The translations under genes were made by a program, and so were the position numbers. A stretch of DNA of 7,782 bases from Nitratifractor sp. (GTDB taxonomy: Bacteria; Campylobacterota; Campylobacteria; Campylobacterales; Sulfurovaceae). The notes below the pieces were generated by a model that searched no databases, had not been told where the DNA came from, and saw only the letters and a list, made by a program, of their open reading frames with translations. Positions 6,032-7,782 of this stretch are shown here, piece after piece; the stretch's first letter is position 1, and each line of letters starts with the position of its first letter. Where the stretch lies: positions 1 through 7,782 of the forward strand of contig WFYP01000117.1 of assembly GCA_015490055.1 (NCBI GenBank), read 5' to 3'.

Positions 6032-6593
6032 TGTCAAAATAGTATCTATAATATGCACTACGTTAATTATTGCAGGTTGTGGAGATAGTAATAACGAGAG
6101 CAAAAGTAATGAAGCAACTCAAACATCTGCGTCTAAAATTGTAGTAACCCAAAATGCAGTCAATACAAAAGTTGCCAAAAAGAAATCCGAAGAGAATAGT
6201 GGACAGTTTTACTATTCGTATAACAAAGAGAAAAATAGTACATATAATTCTACTGATAGTAAACAAAGAACTACAATAGATGCCTATTTACATATTCACT
6301 CACCTTATGAAAAAGTTAGAATTACAATGATGATAAAGAGGCTTAGTAAGGATTATATTGTCAAGTGTTCACCTTGTCATGATGACTATGCAAATGGTGT
6401 AATTGGTCCATCTTTGCTAGGTAAAGATAGTGATTTTATCTATAACAAAATAATGGAATTTAAAAGTGGTAAAAAGAAAAATATTTTAATGAAAGAGCTT
6501 ATATCTCAAATAGACAATACTAAATTAAAATCTATAGCTAATGAGATAGCAAACTTCAATAAAGAGTTACTAAAAATGAGGAGAGAAAAATGA
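6024..6593 (+). CDS. nosC1: NosC1, monohaem cytochrome c, probable lipoprotein
   Basis: A small c-type cytochrome thought to carry electrons between NosGH and the cytochrome domain of NosZ. I chose the ATG at 6024 (189 residues) rather than 5994. It is preceded by AAAGGAAAG at 6011-6019 and puts a clean lipoprotein signal at the N-terminus: hydrophobic core, then IIAGC with lipidation cysteine C19. The 5994 start would add ten mostly charged or polar residues ahead of that signal. A Ser/Asn/Lys-rich linker (20-85) follows, then one haem motif, CSPCH (C115-H119), the GPSLLGK segment, and a probable axial Met at M156 (KKNILM). The cytochrome part is clearly paralogous to NosC2. The gene overlaps nosG by 8 bases and nosC2 by 4, so it lies firmly within the operon. 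The symbol follows the W. succinogenes order nosG-nosC1-nosC2-nosH. Confidence 0.88.
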   Translation: MRSVKIVSIICTTLIIAGCGDSNNESKSNEATQTSASKIVVTQNAVNTKVAKKKSEENSGQFYYSYNKEKNSTYNSTDSKQRTTIDAYLHIHSPYEKVRITMMIKRLSKDYIVKCSPCHDDYANGVIGPSLLGKDSDFIYNKIMEFKSGKKKNILMKELISQIDNTKLKSIANEIANFNKELLKMRREK

Positions 6594-7105
6594 AACACAT
6601 AATTGCAGGAGTAGCAACACTACTAGTAGTTTGGGCAACCGTCTATATGATTAGTTTAGATAAAGAGGTAAATAAACTCGATAATATATCTAAATTAGTA
6701 AAATCTACAGCTATGGAAGATAGTAAAATTAAGGTACAGACACATACCAATGGCAATAGCCAAACGACTGTAACACAAAACAATACTCAACAAAATGATG
6801 AAGTAGAAGATAAGATAAAAGCACTTAGAGAGAAAGCTGGAAATATATCTGCATTTACAACAAGTACTCTCTACAAAAAAAGTTGTTCCTCTTGTCACGG
6901 AAATATTGGGCAAGGAATTATAGGACCAAAACTTATTGGTAGAGATAAAACGTATATTTTAAATGCTCTAAAAGATTTTAAAAATGGAAAGCGTAAAAAT
7001 TATGTAATGTATGGATTGCTTGGTAATTTAGATGACTCTCAAATAGAGGAGTTAGCAGGTGAAATTGCTACATTTAAAGCTAAACTAGACGAAGCTAATA
7101 AATAG
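6590..7105 (+). CDS. nosC2: NosC2, membrane-anchored monohaem cytochrome c
   Basis: This 171-residue protein begins with a hydrophobic helix (about residues 4-22) followed directly by a charged, Asn/Gln/Thr-rich linker. There is no lipobox and no clear signal peptidase site, so the helix probably stays as an uncleaved anchor. The haem motif is CSSCH (C99-H103), followed by GIIGPKLIGRD and a probable axial Met M140 (KNYVM). The haem domain aligns along its whole length with that of NosC1, including the FK.GK.KN stretch before the Met, which points to an old duplication. It starts within the nosC1 stop region (ATGA overlap) after GAGGAGAG, suggesting coupled translation. The likely role is electron transfer from NosGH to NosZ, perhaps in series or parallel with NosC1. 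Confidence 0.88.
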   Translation: MKHIIAGVATLLVVWATVYMISLDKEVNKLDNISKLVKSTAMEDSKIKVQTHTNGNSQTTVTQNNTQQNDEVEDKIKALREKAGNISAFTTSTLYKKSCSSCHGNIGQGIIGPKLIGRDKTYILNALKDFKNGKRKNYVMYGLLGNLDDSQIEELAGEIATFKAKLDEANK

Positions 7106-7115
7106 GGAGTCAATT

Positions 7116-7700
7116 ATGGATAAGTATGAGGCAAGTGCTAAAGAGTTACTCAAAAGTTCTTTTATATCTACCTTTTTATATACAAATGAAAAAGGGAAAA
7201 AAAGACTAACAATAAGGGCTTGGCGTTGGATTAGTATAATTACAATAAACTTGCTCTTTTTCTTATCATTTTTTATAGATTTCCAATTTTTAGAGGGTAC
7301 TCTAAATGGCTCTAGGCTTTTAGGATTTCACCTCATTGACCCCTTTACAGCACTAGAGATTTTTGCAGGAGAACACCATATTCATACTAATGTAATTATT
7401 GGTAGTGTTACGCTGATTGTTTTTTACTTTTTAGTAGGGGGGAAAGCTTACTGCTCTTGGGTTTGCCCTTATGGATTGTTAAGTGAAATTGGTGAGTATA
7501 TACACATGAAACTTGTTCGTAAAAAGATAATTAAAGAGCGTAAATTTAATCCAAACATCCGTTTTTTCTTTTGGATAGCCTTTTTAGCAGGAGCAGGCTT
7601 AGATGGATATTTAGTATTTGAAGTTATAAATCCTATTGGTATTGTTAGCCGTTTTGTATCCCCTATAAATCCAATGGAATCCCACTTCTCTCAACCATAA
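7116..7700 (+). pseudogene. nosH: NosH, NapH-like membrane Fe-S protein, truncated at its 3' end
   Basis: NosH, like NapH, is the membrane partner of NosG and the presumed menaquinol-oxidising subunit. A GGGAGT (7105-7110) precedes the ATG. The visible part has three hydrophobic segments (about residues 33-57, 91-112 and 149-172) and the first conserved C-x3-CP motif, C113-SWV-C117P, expected on the cytoplasmic side between helices two and three. After NPIGIVSR (codons up to about 7650) family-like sequence ends, and a foreign tail runs to TAA at 7698-7700. The fourth helix, the second C-x3-CP motif and the C-terminal ferredoxin part are missing: the open frame has 194 residues, whereas the family is usually around 270-310. 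The tail overlaps a reverse-strand transposase-like frame. It may be a gene split by insertion, or an assembly break at a repeat. If genuine, this copy would not be expected to work. Confidence 0.8.
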
Positions 7701-7782
7701 CATCAGCCAAAGAAGGCATCTCTAACGCACCACTAACCCTATCATAAATATACTCATAAGTCCTAACACCAAGCTTCTTAGC
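7663..7782 (-). mobile_element. Probable transposase, C-terminal 39 residues (runs off the window)
   Basis: On the reverse strand an open frame enters at the window end and stops at TAG (complement of 7663-7665). It encodes AKKLGVRTYEYIYDRVSG, then about 21 more residues, including EMPSLADVMVERSG. Such 'KKLGV..Y.Y..DR.SG...PSLA' C-termini resemble those I recall from insertion-sequence transposases; I cannot name the family with certainty. Its position across the broken end of nosH, in the opposite orientation, and the window ending inside it, support a mobile element. No terminal inverted repeat or target duplication can be defined from one end. The stop codon lies within about 15 bases of the apparent nosH junction, which is close for a transposase end but possible. 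Confidence 0.5.

Noticed and set aside
1..7782. CRISPR array, tRNA, rRNA or a defence system
   Set aside because: No regularly spaced repeats, no cloverleaf or rRNA-like sequence, and no defence genes are visible; nearly all of the window is explained by the nos cluster.

Overview
The window is AT-rich DNA that carries most of a nitrous oxide reductase (nos) gene cluster of the Campylobacterota (epsilonproteobacterial) type. It could come from a relative of Wolinella, Sulfurimonas, Sulfurovum or Arcobacter; I cannot say which genus. The gene order nosZ-nosB-nosD-nosG-nosC1-nosC2-nosH and the NosZ with a C-terminal haem c domain match the organisation known from Wolinella succinogenes. There, nosF, nosY and nosL follow nosH, and no nosR is present.

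Layout. Positions 1-239 are the C-terminal end of a family 4-type uracil-DNA glycosylase. Positions 240-536 hold no recognisable gene and look like the promoter and long leader of the nos operon. A perfect Crp/Fnr-type box (TTGAT-N4-ATCAA, 220-233) lies in the end of the glycosylase gene, with a -10-like hexamer at 256-261. The predicted leader contains a long hairpin with competing alternative pairings. nosZ (537-3140) is followed by two tandem hairpins, the first terminator-like. nosB (3237), nosD (4030), nosG (5243), nosC1 (best start 6024), nosC2 (6590) and nosH (7116) then follow with short gaps or overlaps, as expected of one co-transcribed unit.

How the parts work together, inferred from W. 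succinogenes work and the NapGH family. NosH (membrane Fe-S protein) and NosG (periplasmic ferredoxin, Tat-exported) would take electrons from menaquinol. The two small monohaem cytochromes NosC1 (a probable lipoprotein) and NosC2 (membrane-anchored) would relay them to the cytochrome domain of NosZ, which reduces N2O to N2 at CuZ via CuA. NosD, a beta-helix protein, takes part in copper-site maturation with NosFY. NosB is a clade II-associated membrane protein of unknown function.

The right end is abnormal. nosH loses family-like sequence at about 7650, before its fourth membrane helix and its C-terminal ferredoxin part. A reverse-strand partial ORF resembling a transposase C-terminus occupies 7663-7782. 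Either an insertion element has split nosH in this organism, or the contig ends in a repeat. nosF, nosY and nosL are not in view. The nos system itself is a known one. The less-described parts are the long structured leader, the nosZ-nosB hairpins, the His-rich motif in NosB and the nosH junction.
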